Origin: an uncultured Marvinbryantia sp. | Lineage (GTDB): Bacteria; Bacillota; Clostridia; Lachnospirales; Lachnospiraceae | NCBI GenBank assembly: GCA_934408725.1 | Contig: CAKRVB010000022.1 | Span: 1 to 48,844, forward strand | Length of the DNA: 48,844 bases | Direction: 5' to 3' | In this document: piece after piece, positions 1 through 9,187 of the stretch | Numbering within the stretch: position 1 is the first letter of the stretch | Layout: each line of letters starts with the position of its first letter | The notes under the pieces: model-generated | The model's input: the letters and a program-made list of their open reading frames with translations, nothing else | Told to the model about the DNA's origin: nothing | The model's database searches: none | Program-made: the position numbers and the translations under genes

Positions 1-28
1 CAATTCTTGGTTTATTAAAATCGAACAC
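1..28 (-). CDS. rpoA: RNA polymerase alpha subunit, 5' end only
   Basis: Only the first nine codons are inside the window. Reading down from position 28, a GTG start gives V-F-D-F-N-K-P-R-I, the usual N-terminus of clostridial RpoA. A GGAGGGG ribosome binding site at about 36-42 precedes it. The position directly after rpsD fits the alpha operon order rpmJ-rpsM-rpsK-rpsD-rpoA. The alternative that this is a chance ORF is unlikely, given both the context and the peptide. Confidence 0.9.
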
Positions 29-73
29 TTCTTGCGCCCCTCCTTTTGGGTTGTTGTAATTGAGGGTTATAGC

Positions 74-97
74 CAGGACTCGCACCAGCGAGTCCTG
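74..97 (-). other. Perfect hairpin between rpsD and rpoA
   Basis: Two 10-base arms, 74-83 and 88-97, are exact inverted repeats around a 4-base loop. On the minus transcript the hairpin lies 17 nt after the rpsD stop and is not followed by a T run. It is therefore not a classic terminator. RNA processing, mRNA stabilisation or weak attenuation before rpoA are possible (inference). Confidence 0.6.
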
Positions 98-114
98 ATT
101 TTACTTCCTAATGC

Positions 115-708
115 TTATTTAGAGTATAATTCGACGATAAGCATTTCGTTTACTGGAACATCAATTGCTTCTCTTGCAGGAAGTTCTTTAACAGTTCCCT
201 TTAAGTTCTCCTGATCGCTCTCCAGCCATTCTGGAACCAGACGTCCGCCTGTTACTTCCAGGATGTCTTTGTATCTCTGAGATCCTTTGTTCTTTTCTTT
301 GATTTCGATTACATCACCAGCTTTTACAAGGTAAGATGGGATGTTAACCTGCTTGCCGTTTACCAGTACATGCTTGTGGTCAACGATCTGTCTGGCTTCT
401 TTACGTGTTCTTGCGAATCCAAGTCTGAAGATTACGTTATCCAGTCTTGTTTCCAGCATGATCATCAGGTTAGGACCTGTCATACCTGACATTCTTTCAG
501 CCTTTGCGTAGTAGTTACGGAAAGGTTTTTCCAGTACGCCATAAATAAATTTTGCTTTCTGTTTTTCTCTTAACTGCAGACCGTATTCACTCATCTTACG
601 GTTTGCTCTCTTTAATTCTCTATTGGACTTTTTATCGATTCCTAAATATACAGGATCCAGACCGAGGGATCTGCATCTTTTCAGGACCGGAGTTCTATCT
701 ACTGCCAT
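115..708 (-). CDS. rpsD: 30S ribosomal protein S4
   Basis: This 197-residue protein has the full S4 layout: an N-terminal S4 domain (start [19 protein letters not shown]) followed by the S4 RNA-binding fold around residues 88-150, with the typical segment [11 protein letters not shown] and the [10 protein letters not shown] turn. S4 is a primary 16S rRNA binder and assembly starter. The N-terminus has a lone Cys at position 12 and no CXXC zinc knuckle, so this is the zinc-independent (C-minus) form. It sits 16 nt after rpsK in the alpha operon. In several Firmicutes S4 represses its own mRNA; no leader of that kind is evident directly in front of this copy. Confidence 0.98.
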   Translation of the reverse strand: MAVDRTPVLKRCRSLGLDPVYLGIDKKSNRELKRANRKMSEYGLQLREKQKAKFIYGVLEKPFRNYYAKAERMSGMTGPNLMIMLETRLDNVIFRLGFARTRKEARQIVDHKHVLVNGKQVNIPSYLVKAGDVIEIKEKNKGSQRYKDILEVTGGRLVPEWLESDQENLKGTVKELPAREAIDVPVNEMLIVELYSK

Positions 709-724
709 CTTTATTACCTCCTAA

Positions 725-1120
725 TTAGACTCTTCTGCGTTTTGGTGGGCGGCATCCATTATGTGGAACCGGAGTTACATCTGTGATGCTTGTTACATCA
801 ATACCGCATGCACTCAGTGCACGGATTGCTGCTTCTCTTCCTGAACCAGGACCCTTTACAAATACGTCTACTGTCTTTAATCCGTGAGGGATAGCTGCCT
901 TTGCAGCTGTCTCAGCAGCCATCTGTGCTGCATATGGAGTAGATTTCCTTGAACCTTTAAATCCCAGACCACCGGCACTTGCCCAAGATAATGCATTACC
1001 AGCAGCATCTGTCAATGTAACGATTGTGTTATTGAAAGATGACTGAATATGTGCCTGTCCGCGTTCAACGTTTTTCTTAACGCGCTTTTTTGTCACTTTT
1101 TTCGCAACTTTTTTAGCCAT
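725..1120 (-). CDS. rpsK: 30S ribosomal protein S11
   Basis: A 131-residue S11 with the lysine-rich N-terminus and the conserved core [29 protein letters not shown] and C-terminal [11 protein letters not shown]11 forms part of the small-subunit platform near the E site, next to S7 and S18. The length is normal. It follows rpsM by 27 nt and precedes rpsD by 16 nt, so it is co-transcribed with both. Confidence 0.98.
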   Translation of the reverse strand: MAKKVAKKVTKKRVKKNVERGQAHIQSSFNNTIVTLTDAAGNALSWASAGGLGFKGSRKSTPYAAQMAAETAAKAAIPHGLKTVDVFVKGPGSGREAAIRALSACGIDVTSITDVTPVPHNGCRPPKRRRV

Positions 1121-1147
1121 GATAAACTAACCTACTTTCTTCCTATA

Positions 1148-1516
1148 TTATTTCTTCTTATTAGCTACTGTTTTCTTAGGACCCTTACGTGTTCTAGCGT
1201 TTGTCTTGGTCTTCTGACCACGAACAGGAAGTCCTTTACGATGACGGATTCCTCTGTAACATCCGATTTCCTGAAGTCTCTTGATATTCAGAGCGATTTC
1301 TCTTCTCAGGTCACCTTCTACTGTATAATGTTCATCCATTACGTCACGGATTCTGGAAACTTCTTCATCTGTAAGATCTCTGACACGAGTATCAGGATTT
1401 ACATTTGCTGCTTCCAGAATCTTGTTTGCGCTTACTCTACCAATACCGTAGATGTAAGTCAAACCGATTTCAATTCTTTTCTCTCTTGGTAAGTCTACAC
1501 CAGCAATACGAGCCAT
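1148..1516 (-). CDS. rpsM: 30S ribosomal protein S13
   Basis: S13 contacts the 16S head, 23S rRNA (bridge B1) and the P-site tRNA. The start is placed at the ATG ending at 1516 ([14 protein letters not shown]), because GGAGGAAT lies just upstream at a proper distance. An in-frame ATG eight codons earlier adds a non-S13 extension that would include the ribosome binding site. From this start the protein has 122 residues, with the helix-two-turn-helix region, the motif [14 protein letters not shown] and the basic tail [12 protein letters not shown]. It is separated from rpmJ by an unusually long structured gap. Confidence 0.97.
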   Translation of the reverse strand: MARIAGVDLPREKRIEIGLTYIYGIGRVSANKILEAANVNPDTRVRDLTDEEVSRIRDVMDEHYTVEGDLRREIALNIKRLQEIGCYRGIRHRKGLPVRGQKTKTNARTRKGPKKTVANKKK

Positions 1517-1540
1517 GTAATTATTCCTCCATTTTCTCAT

Positions 1541-1837
1541 AAGCTACCGTTCATACGCAGCCCGCCATAGCCAGACGTCTGAAATGTTGTGCGCTGCCCG
1601 GTGCTCAGCTATATTGTCTTTAATTGGGGTTCTGGAATTGTTCCAGCACCCAGCCGCGAAAAACGACCTTTCCGTATCATGTATATGATCCGGTATTAGA
1701 AGCAATATAGGGGATGTATCTGCTGTGTAAACTCTCCAGCATTAAGAGTACTGCCGGATACATCGTCGCATATATTGTCATTAGCATGCAAAGCATGCTG
1801 CAGTCGTGTTCAAATCATCCACAAACGGACTGCCGGA
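1541..1837 (-). other. Structured spacer between rpmJ and rpsM
   Basis: About 320 nt separate rpmJ from rpsM in an operon where gaps are otherwise mostly under 30 nt; no coding frame was recognised in it. It is rich in inverted repeats. There is a nested long-range stem (1703-1709 with 1771-1777; 1713-1720 with 1757-1764) enclosing a small hairpin (1731-1735 with 1745-1749). Other elements are a perfect 7-bp hairpin (1783-1789/1793-1799), a 10-bp hairpin with one mismatch (1627-1637/1641-1651), a further hairpin at about 1668-1692, and the palindrome 1572-1581. The sequence ATATTGTC(A/T)TTA occurs twice, near 1611 and 1772. It could be a cis-acting RNA, a processing region or an old miniature mobile element; none is proven. 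Confidence 0.6.
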
Positions 1838-1951
1838 TTAACCCTGGCGCTGTTTGTGTTTTGGGTTTTCACAGATTACTCTGATACTACCTTTTCTTTT
1901 AATGATTTTGCATTTTTCGCAGATAGGTTTAACTGATGATCTAACCTTCAT
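1838..1951 (-). CDS. rpmJ: 50S ribosomal protein L36, zinc-ribbon type
   Basis: A 37-codon gene read from the raw sequence: [20 protein letters not shown], then [17 protein letters not shown]. Zinc ligands are visible as Cys11, Cys14, Cys27 and His32, so this is the zinc-binding (C+) form of L36, which stabilises 23S rRNA folding near the peptidyl transferase region. An AGGAGG ribosome binding site lies just upstream of the start. It is the first gene after an internal promoter, and a long gap follows before rpsM. Confidence 0.97.
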   Translation of the reverse strand: MKVRSSVKPICEKCKIIKRKGSIRVICENPKHKQRQG

Positions 1952-2009
1952 GTGTTAAATCCTCCTTTCCTATTTACTCGCCTTGTAGGGCATAATAACC
2001 CCTTTATCT

Positions 2010-2051
2010 AAAAAGGTACGCTAGAGAGTATAGCACCAGCGCACCTTTTTT
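2010..2051. terminator. Terminator-like hairpin between infA and rpmJ
   Basis: Arms 2010-2022 and 2038-2051 pair over 12 positions with one mismatch, around a 15-nt loop. The stem ends in an A run on one side and a T run on the other, so it looks like a bidirectional intrinsic terminator. The minus transcript has five Ts after the stem. It overlaps the promoter at 2027-2055, so transcription from upstream may be partly stopped here while the downstream genes restart. The function is inferred. Confidence 0.55.
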
Positions 2052-2055
2052 GCAA
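2027..2055 (-). promoter_or_regulatory. Internal sigma-A promoter for rpmJ-rpsM-rpsK-rpsD-rpoA
   Basis: On the minus strand TTGCAA (2050-2055) and TATACT (2027-2032) are exactly 17 nt apart. The predicted start near 2020 leaves a leader of about 70 nt before rpmJ. The elements lie inside a terminator-like hairpin. The spacing and match are good, but use of the promoter has not been shown. Confidence 0.6.
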
Positions 2056-2104
2056 GTATTATTTTCAATTTTTTTAAAATTTTTTGAATTATTTTAAAAA
2101 TGTC

Positions 2105-2323
2105 TTATTTATCTCTCCAGATAATACGTCCTTTGGATAAATCATATGGAGACAGTTCAATCGTTACTTTGTCTCCTGGAAGGATACGAATGAAGTTCAT
2201 TCTCAGCTTACCGCTGATATGAGCCAGTACCACATGTTTGTTTTCCAGTTCTACTTTAAACATTGCATTTGGTAATTTTTCCAACACTGTTCCTTCTACT
2301 TCAATAACATCTGCCTTAGACAT
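2105..2323 (-). CDS. infA: Translation initiation factor IF-1
   Basis: The 72-residue protein is the standard single S1/OB-fold IF-1 (start [20 protein letters not shown]; core [19 protein letters not shown]; end KGRIIWRDK). IF-1 binds the ribosomal A site during initiation and helps IF-2 and IF-3. Its start overlaps the end of the KOW gene by 8 nt, suggesting translational coupling. A terminator-like hairpin with an internal promoter lies 54 nt downstream. Confidence 0.98.
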   Translation of the reverse strand: MSKADVIEVEGTVLEKLPNAMFKVELENKHVVLAHISGKLRMNFIRILPGDKVTIELSPYDLSKGRIIWRDK

Positions 2324-2573
2324 TTGAAAACCTCCTGATTACTTTTCTGATCTCTTCATTTTTTATCGTTTCCTCGGTCAAACTGCACAGTTCTTCCGGT
2401 ATTGCTTTTCTGACCTGAATATGTTTCCATTTCTTTTTTTTCGGACGCTCTACTGGTTTCAGACGGCCATCGGAAAGATATACATATTCACCTTCTGTTT
2501 TAATGATTACATAAAGTTTGTCTTTATCATGCCCTGCTCTGGACCAGGCGAGCATTCCAAATTCATAATCCAT
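2316..2573 (-). CDS. KOW-domain RNA-binding protein (L14e/L6e/L27e-like)
   Basis: An 85-residue basic protein beginning [20 protein letters not shown]. The first half resembles the KOW-type SH3 barrel of small proteins found in this same place, between map and infA, in many clostridia ([13 protein letters not shown]). A cluster PKKKKWKH around residues 44-51 is strongly basic and could touch RNA. It overlaps infA by 8 nt and follows map by 22 nt. RNA or ribosome binding is inferred from the fold and location; a precise function is not known to me. Confidence 0.85.
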   Translation of the reverse strand: MDYEFGMLAWSRAGHDKDKLYVIIKTEGEYVYLSDGRLKPVERPKKKKWKHIQVRKAIPEELCSLTEETIKNEEIRKVIRRFSNV

Positions 2574-2595
2574 CTTTTACCTCCCGGCATTGTCA

Positions 2596-3354
2596 CTATA
2601 TCTGACCTAATGTCAGGATCTCAGGCTCTCCATCTGTGATCAGTACGGTGTTCTCGTAATGAGCTGACAAAGATCCATCTTCTGTTACAACTGTCCAGTC
2701 ATCATCCAGCCAGCAGACATCATAGCTTCCGGCATTGATCATAGGTTCAATCGCAAGTGTCATTCCTGAAACAAGGCGAATACCGCGCCCTCTCTGTGCA
2801 AAATTCGGAATCTGAGGATCCTCATGCAAATGAGTTCCTATTCCATGTCCGACCAGATCTCTGACTACTCCGTAGCCAAAGCTCTCAGCATAAGCGCCAA
2901 TCGCTGCGGATATTTGATACAGGTGATTACCTTCTCTGGCATACTCTATTCCTTTAAAGAAACTTTCCTTTGTTACCTGAATCAGCTGCCGAGCTTCTTT
3001 GGAAATCTGTCCTACCGCATGAGTTCTTGCCGCATCTGAATGATATCCTTCATAAATAAGTCCGGCATCCAGACTGACAATATCTCCCTCCATCAGAATA
3101 TGTTCATCATTTGGGATTCCATGTACCACCTCATCGTTTACCGATACACAGATGGATGCAGGATAACCGTTATAATTCAGGAAATTCGGAATACATCCCA
3201 TCTCTCTGATCAGTTTTTCGCCATACCGGTCAATATCTTTGGTAGAAATTCCCGGTTTTACATATTCTTCCAGTTTGGCATGAACAAGTTCAAGACGTTT
3301 TCCAGCTTCTCGCATAAGCTGTATTTCTTTTGCAGACTTTATTGATACCGACAT
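2596..3354 (-). CDS. map: Type I methionine aminopeptidase
   Basis: This 252-residue enzyme removes the initiator methionine from new proteins using a dinuclear metal centre. Pita-bread fold motifs are visible: VVHGIPNDEHILMEGDIVSLDAG, then YHSDAARTHAVG (metal Asp), GHGIGTHLHEDPQIPN (metal His) and LAIEPM (metal Glu), ending with SAHYENTVLIT (last Glu). There is no SEC-C zinc tail, so this is the short form. The stop is one base from the adk region boundary (adk ends at 3356), as is usual for the secY-adk-map order. Confidence 0.97.
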   Translation of the reverse strand: MSVSIKSAKEIQLMREAGKRLELVHAKLEEYVKPGISTKDIDRYGEKLIREMGCIPNFLNYNGYPASICVSVNDEVVHGIPNDEHILMEGDIVSLDAGLIYEGYHSDAARTHAVGQISKEARQLIQVTKESFFKGIEYAREGNHLYQISAAIGAYAESFGYGVVRDLVGHGIGTHLHEDPQIPNFAQRGRGIRLVSGMTLAIEPMINAGSYDVCWLDDDWTVVTEDGSLSAHYENTVLITDGEPEILTLGQI

Positions 3355-3355
3355 A

Positions 3356-4018
<663 letters not shown>

Positions 4019-4045
4019 TTATATTTTTTACCATTAAACACATAT

Positions 4046-4084
4046 AGTGCACCATCTCATCCAGTACAGATGAAACGGTACACT
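4046..4084 (-). other. 16-bp RNA hairpin between secY and adk
   Basis: Arms 4046-4061 and 4069-4084 with a 7-nt loop form an uninterrupted 16-bp stem on the minus (sense) RNA, counting three G-U wobbles. The same positions are A-C mismatches on the plus strand, so the pairing is specific to the operon transcript. There is no T run after it. It begins 11 nt after the secY stop and may control or process the secY-adk boundary (inference). Confidence 0.65.
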
Positions 4085-4094
4085 CTATCTTTGT

Positions 4095-5408
4095 CTACTC
4101 GCTTAAAAAGCCTTTATAATTGCGAACTACCATCTGAGATTCGATCTGTTTGATTGTCTCCAGCACTACTCCGACGATAATGATAATGGAAGTTCCTCCA
4201 AATGATACATATGCTCCGAAAACTCCGTTAAAGAAGATTGGAATCAGTACCACAATCGTAAGACCAAGTGCACCAATCAGTACAATGTAATTTAAAATCT
4301 TGTTTAAGTAATCGCTGGTTGGTTTACCTGGACGAATGCCTGGAATGAAACCACCCTGCTTTTTCATATTATCCGCAACTTCAATTGGATTGAAAGTAAT
4401 GGATGTATAGAAATATGCAAATGCGATAATTAATGCTACATAAATGATCAATCCGATGGAATAGATTGGCTTGGATGGACTAAACCAGTTGTTCTGACTT
4501 AAAGAAGCAATGATCTTTCCGCCTAAACCTTCTCCTGAAATACCCGCAAACGCTGCAATCATACTTGGCATACTAAGCAGAGAAGAAGCAAAGATAACAG
4601 GAATAACACCTGCTGTATTTACTTTTAATGGAATAAATGTGGACTGACCACCAACCATTTTTCTGCCCTGCATTTTTTTCGCATACTGAACAGGGATTCT
4701 TCTTGTTGCATCGCTTAATAAAATAACCAGTACAATCGTAATAATAATAACAGCCAGAATGATAACACCGGCAAGAACGCCTTTGGCGAGTGTTTTTCCT
4801 TTGATGAATGACTCGTACAGAGAAACCATATCAGACGGTACTCTGGACAGAATGTTAATCATCAGGACAATGGAAATACCATTTCCAACACCATGCTCTG
4901 TGATCTGTTCACCGATCCACATCAGGAATGTGGAACCTGCTGTCATTGCTGCAATTACAGTCAGACCTGTCAGGAAGTTCATGTTCGGGATCAATCCCTG
5001 TCTTCCAAAACCAATGGTCATGGCAAGAGATTCTGCCAGTGCCAGGCCAACTGTCACATAACGGGTAATGGCAGTAATCTTCTTTCTGCCTTCTTCTCCA
5101 TCTCTATGCATTTCTTCCAGTGCCGGAATGGCAATGGTAAGAAGCTGCATAATAATAGATGAAGTAATGTATGGTGTGATATTCAAAGCAAAGATAGACA
5201 TTTTCTCAAATGATCCGCCTGTAAATGCACTAAAGAAATTAAATGCATCACCGGTCTGATTTGCAAACCAGTTTGCCAGGTAGTTACGGTCCACACCCGG
5301 AACCGGGAGCTGTGAACCGAATCTGACAACAAGGAGCATCAGAAATGTATATAACATTCTTTCTCTGATATCTTTAACCTTAAACGCATCACGAAGTGTC
5401 TTTAACAT
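4095..5408 (-). CDS. secY: Protein translocase subunit SecY
   Basis: A 437-residue integral membrane protein with about ten hydrophobic helices, forming the SecYEG channel for export and membrane insertion. The N-terminus [20 protein letters not shown] and the motif SQLPVPGVD are typical, as is the plug and helix 2 region NITPYITSSIIMQLL. The cytoplasmic loop RRIPVQYAKKMQGRK is the ribosome/SecA contact. The length is normal. Its ATG overlaps the rplO stop by one base (TAATG), giving translational coupling. Confidence 0.98.
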   Translation of the reverse strand: MLKTLRDAFKVKDIRERMLYTFLMLLVVRFGSQLPVPGVDRNYLANWFANQTGDAFNFFSAFTGGSFEKMSIFALNITPYITSSIIMQLLTIAIPALEEMHRDGEEGRKKITAITRYVTVGLALAESLAMTIGFGRQGLIPNMNFLTGLTVIAAMTAGSTFLMWIGEQITEHGVGNGISIVLMINILSRVPSDMVSLYESFIKGKTLAKGVLAGVIILAVIIITIVLVILLSDATRRIPVQYAKKMQGRKMVGGQSTFIPLKVNTAGVIPVIFASSLLSMPSMIAAFAGISGEGLGGKIIASLSQNNWFSPSKPIYSIGLIIYVALIIAFAYFYTSITFNPIEVADNMKKQGGFIPGIRPGKPTSDYLNKILNYIVLIGALGLTIVVLIPIFFNGVFGAYVSFGGTSIIIIVGVVLETIKQIESQMVVRNYKGFLSE

Positions 5409-5848
5409 TAGATCACCTCAGCTTTTCCACCAACTGCTTCTATTTTAGCTTTTGCGCCTTCACTGAAAGCATTTGCTTTAACAGTAAGCTTCTTGGTAAG
5501 TTCACCGTTTCCAAGAATCTTAACACCGTCTTTGGCACTCTTAATGATACCAGTTTCAATCAGTGTATCAATTGTTACTTCTGTATCATTATCAAATCTT
5601 TCCAGTGCGCTTACATTGATTGCTTCGATATCAAGAGTATTTCTGTTTGTGAAACCTCTCTTAGGAAGACGTCTGTACAGTGGCATCTGACCACCTTCGA
5701 AACCTGGTCTAGTAGCGCCTGAACGTGCTTTCTGTCCTTTATGTCCCTTACCAGCAGTTTTGCCGTTTCCTGAACCATGTCCGCGACCTCTTCTGAAGTT
5801 ATCGCTCTGTCTGGAACCTTCAGCAGGTTTTAAGTTTGATAAATCCAT
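5408..5848 (-). CDS. rplO: 50S ribosomal protein L15
   Basis: L15 is a late assembly protein of the large subunit. The N-terminus [14 protein letters not shown] and the glycine-rich basic stretch [20 protein letters not shown] are typical, followed by [18 protein letters not shown]. Two consecutive ATGs occur; the second (ending 5848) is chosen because it sits 7 nt from AAGGAGG, giving 146 residues. The first would add one Met. The gene is coupled to secY by a one-base overlap. Confidence 0.96.
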   Translation of the reverse strand: MDLSNLKPAEGSRQSDNFRRGRGHGSGNGKTAGKGHKGQKARSGATRPGFEGGQMPLYRRLPKRGFTNRNTLDIEAINVSALERFDNDTEVTIDTLIETGIIKSAKDGVKILGNGELTKKLTVKANAFSEGAKAKIEAVGGKAEVI

Positions 5849-5881
5849 CATGGCACCTCCTTATTCTAATATCAATTTAAA

Positions 5882-6064
5882 TTAAACTTCTTCTACTTTT
5901 ACTAAATGCTGAACCTGTTTTACCATTCCCATTGTTGCTGCATTGTTTGGAAGCTCAACAGATTTGTTCAGTTTCTTCAGTCCAAGTGCTGCAACAGTAG
6001 CACGATGCTTTGGAATAGCTCCGATTGGAGATTTAACAAGTGTTACTTTTACTTTATCTGCCAT
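5882..6064 (-). CDS. rpmD: 50S ribosomal protein L30
   Basis: This 60-residue protein has the compact bacterial L30 pattern: [20 protein letters not shown], then [20 protein letters not shown] and a C-terminal HLVKVEEV. L30 sits on the outside of the large subunit near 5S rRNA. The gene lies between rpsE (19 nt) and rplO (33 nt), the standard spc order. Confidence 0.97.
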   Translation of the reverse strand: MADKVKVTLVKSPIGAIPKHRATVAALGLKKLNKSVELPNNAATMGMVKQVQHLVKVEEV

Positions 6065-6083
6065 TTTTTACCTCCTGTGCAAA

Positions 6084-6593
6084 TTACGCACGAACTTCTT
6101 CAACAGATTTTCCACGGAGTCTTGCAACTTCTTCAGGGGACTTCAGCTGCTTCAGTCCTTCCAGGGTAGCAAGTACAACGTTCTGTTTGTTTCTGGATCC
6201 CAGACATTTTGTACGGATGTTGCGAATTCCAGCAAGTTCCAGTACGTTACGTGCAGGACCACCAGCGATGATACCAGTACCTTCCGGAGCTCTCTTCAGA
6301 ACGATCTGAGATCCACCGAATTTACCGTCAAAGTTGTGTGGAATACTTGCATTTTCATCTAACGCAACAGTGATAAGTTTCTTTGTAGCATCTTCTTTAC
6401 CTTTACGGATAGCTTCTGGAATTTCAGCAGCCTTTCCAAGTCCGGCACCAACGTGTCCGTTGCCGTCACCAACAACTACCAGGGCTGTAAAACGCATATT
6501 ACGACCACCTTTTACAACTTTGGTAACACGCTTAATTGACACTACTTTTTCTGTTAATTCTAACTGATTAGCATCAATAATTTCACGTTTCAT
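6084..6593 (-). CDS. rpsE: 30S ribosomal protein S5
   Basis: The 169-residue S5 has a double-stranded RNA-binding-like N domain ([19 protein letters not shown]) and the C-terminal S5 domain ([19 protein letters not shown]). S5 contributes to decoding accuracy and mRNA unwinding at the entry tunnel. The length is usual for clostridia. It is followed by rpmD after 19 nt and preceded by rplR after 11 nt. Confidence 0.98.
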   Translation of the reverse strand: MKREIIDANQLELTEKVVSIKRVTKVVKGGRNMRFTALVVVGDGNGHVGAGLGKAAEIPEAIRKGKEDATKKLITVALDENASIPHNFDGKFGGSQIVLKRAPEGTGIIAGGPARNVLELAGIRNIRTKCLGSRNKQNVVLATLEGLKQLKSPEEVARLRGKSVEEVRA

Positions 6594-6604
6594 GTGTCTA
6601 CCTC

Positions 6605-6973
6605 CTAAAATTCCAGACCAGCTTCTCTAGCTGCATCTGCTAATGCTTTGATTTTACCCTGATATATAAAGCCGCCTCTATCAAAAACAACTTCTTTAAT
6701 GCCTTTTTCCAGAGCTCTCTCTGCGATTACTTTTCCAAGGTATGCTGCTGCATCAACGTTATTAGTCTTCTCAACTTCTGCTTTTACTTCTTTCTGAAGT
6801 GTGCTTGCAGAAACCAGAGTATTTCCGACTGTATCGTCAATAATTTGAGCATACATATGATTATTGCTTCTGAATACTGCGAGACGTGGTCTCTGTGCAG
6901 TACCTGCAAAACGATTACGAAGTCTTCTGTGCTTCTTTACACGAACTTCTGTTCTAGATTCTTTACTAACCAT
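6605..6973 (-). CDS. rplR: 50S ribosomal protein L18
   Basis: L18 brings 5S rRNA to the large subunit. Sequence features: basic N-terminus [39 protein letters not shown], and the C-terminal [20 protein letters not shown]. The ATG ending at 6973 is chosen (122 residues) because AAGGAGAG is about 7 nt upstream. An in-frame GTG two codons earlier would sit almost on the ribosome binding site. Confidence 0.97.
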   Translation of the reverse strand: MVSKESRTEVRVKKHRRLRNRFAGTAQRPRLAVFRSNNHMYAQIIDDTVGNTLVSASTLQKEVKAEVEKTNNVDAAAYLGKVIAERALEKGIKEVVFDRGGFIYQGKIKALADAAREAGLEF

Positions 6974-6990
6974 TTTCACACTCTCCTTAC

Positions 6991-7530
6991 TTATTTCTTA
7001 CCAGTCTTACCAACTTTACGTCTGATAACTTCATCAGCATACTTAATACCTTTACCTTTATAAGGTTCCGGAGCTCTCTTTTCTCTGATTTCAGCTGCGT
7101 ACTGGCCAACTTTTTCTTTGTCAATACCCTTAACAGTGATTACGTTTCCGTCAACAACTGCTTCCAGGCCTTCTGGATCGATCATCTCTACTGGATGAGA
7201 ATATCCAAGAGATAATACCAGTTTCTTACCCTGCTTAGCTGCTTTGTAACCTACACCGTTTACTTCCAGCTTCTTTTCGAATCCTTCGCTTACACCAACT
7301 ACCATGTTGTGAATCAGTGTTCTGGTCAGACCGTGCAGAGATTTCATTTTCTTCAGATCGTTTGGTCTGCTTACTACTACATGACCATCTTCTACTTTGA
7401 TATCCATTTCAGCAGGCAGTACTCTTACCAGAGTTCCTTTGCTGCCTTTTACTGTAACTTTGTTGCCTTCCGCAACTTCAACGGTAACGCCTGCAGGAAT
7501 TGCTACAGGCAGTCTTCCTATACGTGACAT
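6991..7530 (-). CDS. rplF: 50S ribosomal protein L6
   Basis: A 179-residue L6 with the two tandem L6 domains (about residues 11-82 and 90-164). The N-terminus is [19 protein letters not shown] and the C-terminal signature is [20 protein letters not shown]6 lies near the factor-binding site of the large subunit. It is followed by rplR after 17 nt. The gap before it, to rpsH, is 77 nt and carries a small hairpin. Confidence 0.98.
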   Translation of the reverse strand: MSRIGRLPVAIPAGVTVEVAEGNKVTVKGSKGTLVRVLPAEMDIKVEDGHVVVSRPNDLKKMKSLHGLTRTLIHNMVVGVSEGFEKKLEVNGVGYKAAKQGKKLVLSLGYSHPVEMIDPEGLEAVVDGNVITVKGIDKEKVGQYAAEIREKRAPEPYKGKGIKYADEVIRRKVGKTGKK

Positions 7531-7558
7531 TTAAATGTCCTCCTTACTTAGATTTTCG

Positions 7559-7580
7559 GAGAGAGAGCATTGTCTCTCTC
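7559..7580 (-). other. Hairpin in the rpsH-rplF gap
   Basis: GAGAGAGA (7559-7566) and TCTCTCTC (7573-7580) form a perfect 8-bp stem with a 6-nt loop, in a 77-nt gap within the spc operon. There is no adjacent T run on the minus strand. Its role is unknown; it may be a processing or translation-spacing element. Confidence 0.45.
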
Positions 7581-7607
7581 TGTTTTCAGTAACTTTTACG
7601 GGGTATC

Positions 7608-8009
7608 CTACCAAACAAATGCCAGAACTTCTCCACCAACTCCAAGCTTACGAGCTTCTCTGTCAGTGATAACACCTTTGTTTGTAGAAAGAATAGCTAC
7701 ACCAAGACCACCAAGAACTCTTGGAATATCTTCTTTACCTGCGTGTACACGAAGGCCTGGTTTAGAAATTCTCTTAATACCTGTAATGACTCTCTCATTT
7801 TTATCAGCACCGTATTTCAGTGTGATGCGGATAACTGGGAAACCGCCTTCTTCAACGATGTCATATTTTGCAATATAACCTTCATCTACCAGAATGTTTG
7901 CAATAGCAAGTTTCATTTTGGATGATGGAACATCTACTGTATCGTGTTTTGCAGTATTTGCATTACGGATTCTTGTAAGCATATCTGCAATAGGATCACT
8001 CATTGTCAT
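7608..8009 (-). CDS. rpsH: 30S ribosomal protein S8
   Basis: A 133-residue S8 beginning [20 protein letters not shown] and ending with the signature [20 protein letters not shown] segment and [10 protein letters not shown]8 binds 16S helix 21 and in E. coli represses the spc operon. The first ATG is chosen because GGAGGA is about 8 nt upstream; the internal ATG would be too far away. It follows rpsN by 56 nt. Confidence 0.98.
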   Translation of the reverse strand: MTMSDPIADMLTRIRNANTAKHDTVDVPSSKMKLAIANILVDEGYIAKYDIVEEGGFPVIRITLKYGADKNERVITGIKRISKPGLRVHAGKEDIPRVLGGLGVAILSTNKGVITDREARKLGVGGEVLAFVW

Positions 8010-8065
8010 CTGGATTTTCCTCCTTATATTCTCAGATCATTGCTGACCAATCAAGTTGTATCGGC

Positions 8066-8251
8066 TTACCAGGAAGCTTTCTTAACTCCCGGAATTTCAC
8101 CTTTGTAAGCCAGTTCACGGAAACAGATTCTGCAGATTCCGTATTTTCTCAAATATGCATGTGGACGACCACAAATTCTGCAGCGGTTGTATTCTCTTGT
8201 GGAGAATTTCTGTGGACGCTGCTGTTTAATCTTCATTGCTGTCTTAGCCAT
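8066..8251 (-). CDS. rpsN: 30S ribosomal protein S14, zinc type (S14Z)
   Basis: From the ATG ending at 8251 (GGAGGA just upstream) the protein has 61 residues: [20 protein letters not shown], then a zinc knuckle [20 protein letters not shown] with the pattern C-X2-C-X12-C-X2-C. This is the short zinc-dependent S14 of Gram-positives, a small-subunit head protein. A longer upstream frame exists but would cover the ribosome binding site. Confidence 0.98.
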   Translation of the reverse strand: MAKTAMKIKQQRPQKFSTREYNRCRICGRPHAYLRKYGICRICFRELAYKGEIPGVKKASW

Positions 8252-8296
8252 GAAATTTCCTCCTATATTCAATCACATTGACTGTTAACAATTCAA

Positions 8297-8836
8297 TTAT
8301 TTAGAGAATGGCATGTTGAACTGTGTTAAAAGTTCACGTGCTTCTTCGTCAGTCTTTGCTGTTGTAACAAAGATAACGTCCATACCTCTTACCTTGTCAA
8401 CCTTATCATATTCGATTTCAGGGAAAATTAACTGTTCTTTGATACCAAGAGCGTAGTTACCTCTTCCATCAAACGCATTCGGGTTAACACCTCTAAAGTC
8501 ACGTACTCGAGGTAATGCAAGGTTAACCAGACGGTCAACGAATTCATACATTTTTTCTCCACGAAGTGTAACTTTACATCCGATTGCCATACCTTCTCTG
8601 ATCTTGAAGTTAGCAACAGAATTCTTTGCTCTGGTCAGAACTGCTTTCTGGCCTGTAATAGTTTCCATATCCTTAACAGCTGATTCCAGTAACTTAGCGT
8701 TTTCTTTTGCTTCGCCAACGCCCATGTTTACTACAACTTTGTCCAGCTTCGGAACTTCCATAATATTCTTATATCCAAACTTTTTGATCATAGCATCTAC
8801 GATCTCGTTCTGATACTGTTCTTTCAGTCTACTCAA
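8297..8836 (-). CDS. rplE: 50S ribosomal protein L5
   Basis: The 179-residue L5 has [20 protein letters not shown] at its start, the RNA-binding signature [20 protein letters not shown] and the C-terminal [19 protein letters not shown]5 binds 5S rRNA and forms the intersubunit bridge to S13. The length is normal. It is preceded by rplX after 24 nt and followed by rpsN after 45 nt. Confidence 0.98.
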   Translation of the reverse strand: MSRLKEQYQNEIVDAMIKKFGYKNIMEVPKLDKVVVNMGVGEAKENAKLLESAVKDMETITGQKAVLTRAKNSVANFKIREGMAIGCKVTLRGEKMYEFVDRLVNLALPRVRDFRGVNPNAFDGRGNYALGIKEQLIFPEIEYDKVDKVRGMDVIFVTTAKTDEEARELLTQFNMPFSK

Positions 8837-8860
8837 CTTCTAGTGCCTCCTCTCTTACGA

Positions 8861-9175
8861 TTATTTATCGATAACTTCGCCTGTAGCTTTTGCTACACGA
8901 ACTTTTTTGTCTCCGTCCATCTTGAAGCCAACTCTTGTTGCCTTTCCGTTATGGAGAAGCATTACATTAGAAGCATCAATGAAAGCTTCTTTGTTTACAA
9001 TACCACCCTGCTGATTAGCAGCTGATGGTTTTGCATGTTTTACAACCATGTTGATGCCTTCAACAAGCACTTTGTGGTTCTTCACATCTACTTTGAGGAC
9101 TTTGCCCTCTTTATCTTTATCTTTACCAGCGATCACTTTTACTGTATCGCCTGTCTTGATTTTTAATGCTGACAT
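8861..9175 (-). CDS. rplX: 50S ribosomal protein L24
   Basis: L24 starts large-subunit assembly at the 5' end of 23S rRNA. The 104-residue protein shows the KOW motif near its N-terminus ([20 protein letters not shown]) and the L24 tail with [19 protein letters not shown]. It lies 12 nt after rplN and 24 nt before rplE, the usual order. Confidence 0.98.
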   Translation of the reverse strand: MSALKIKTGDTVKVIAGKDKDKEGKVLKVDVKNHKVLVEGINMVVKHAKPSAANQQGGIVNKEAFIDASNVMLLHNGKATRVGFKMDGDKKVRVAKATGEVIDK

Positions 9176-9187
9176 TCGGGTACCTCC

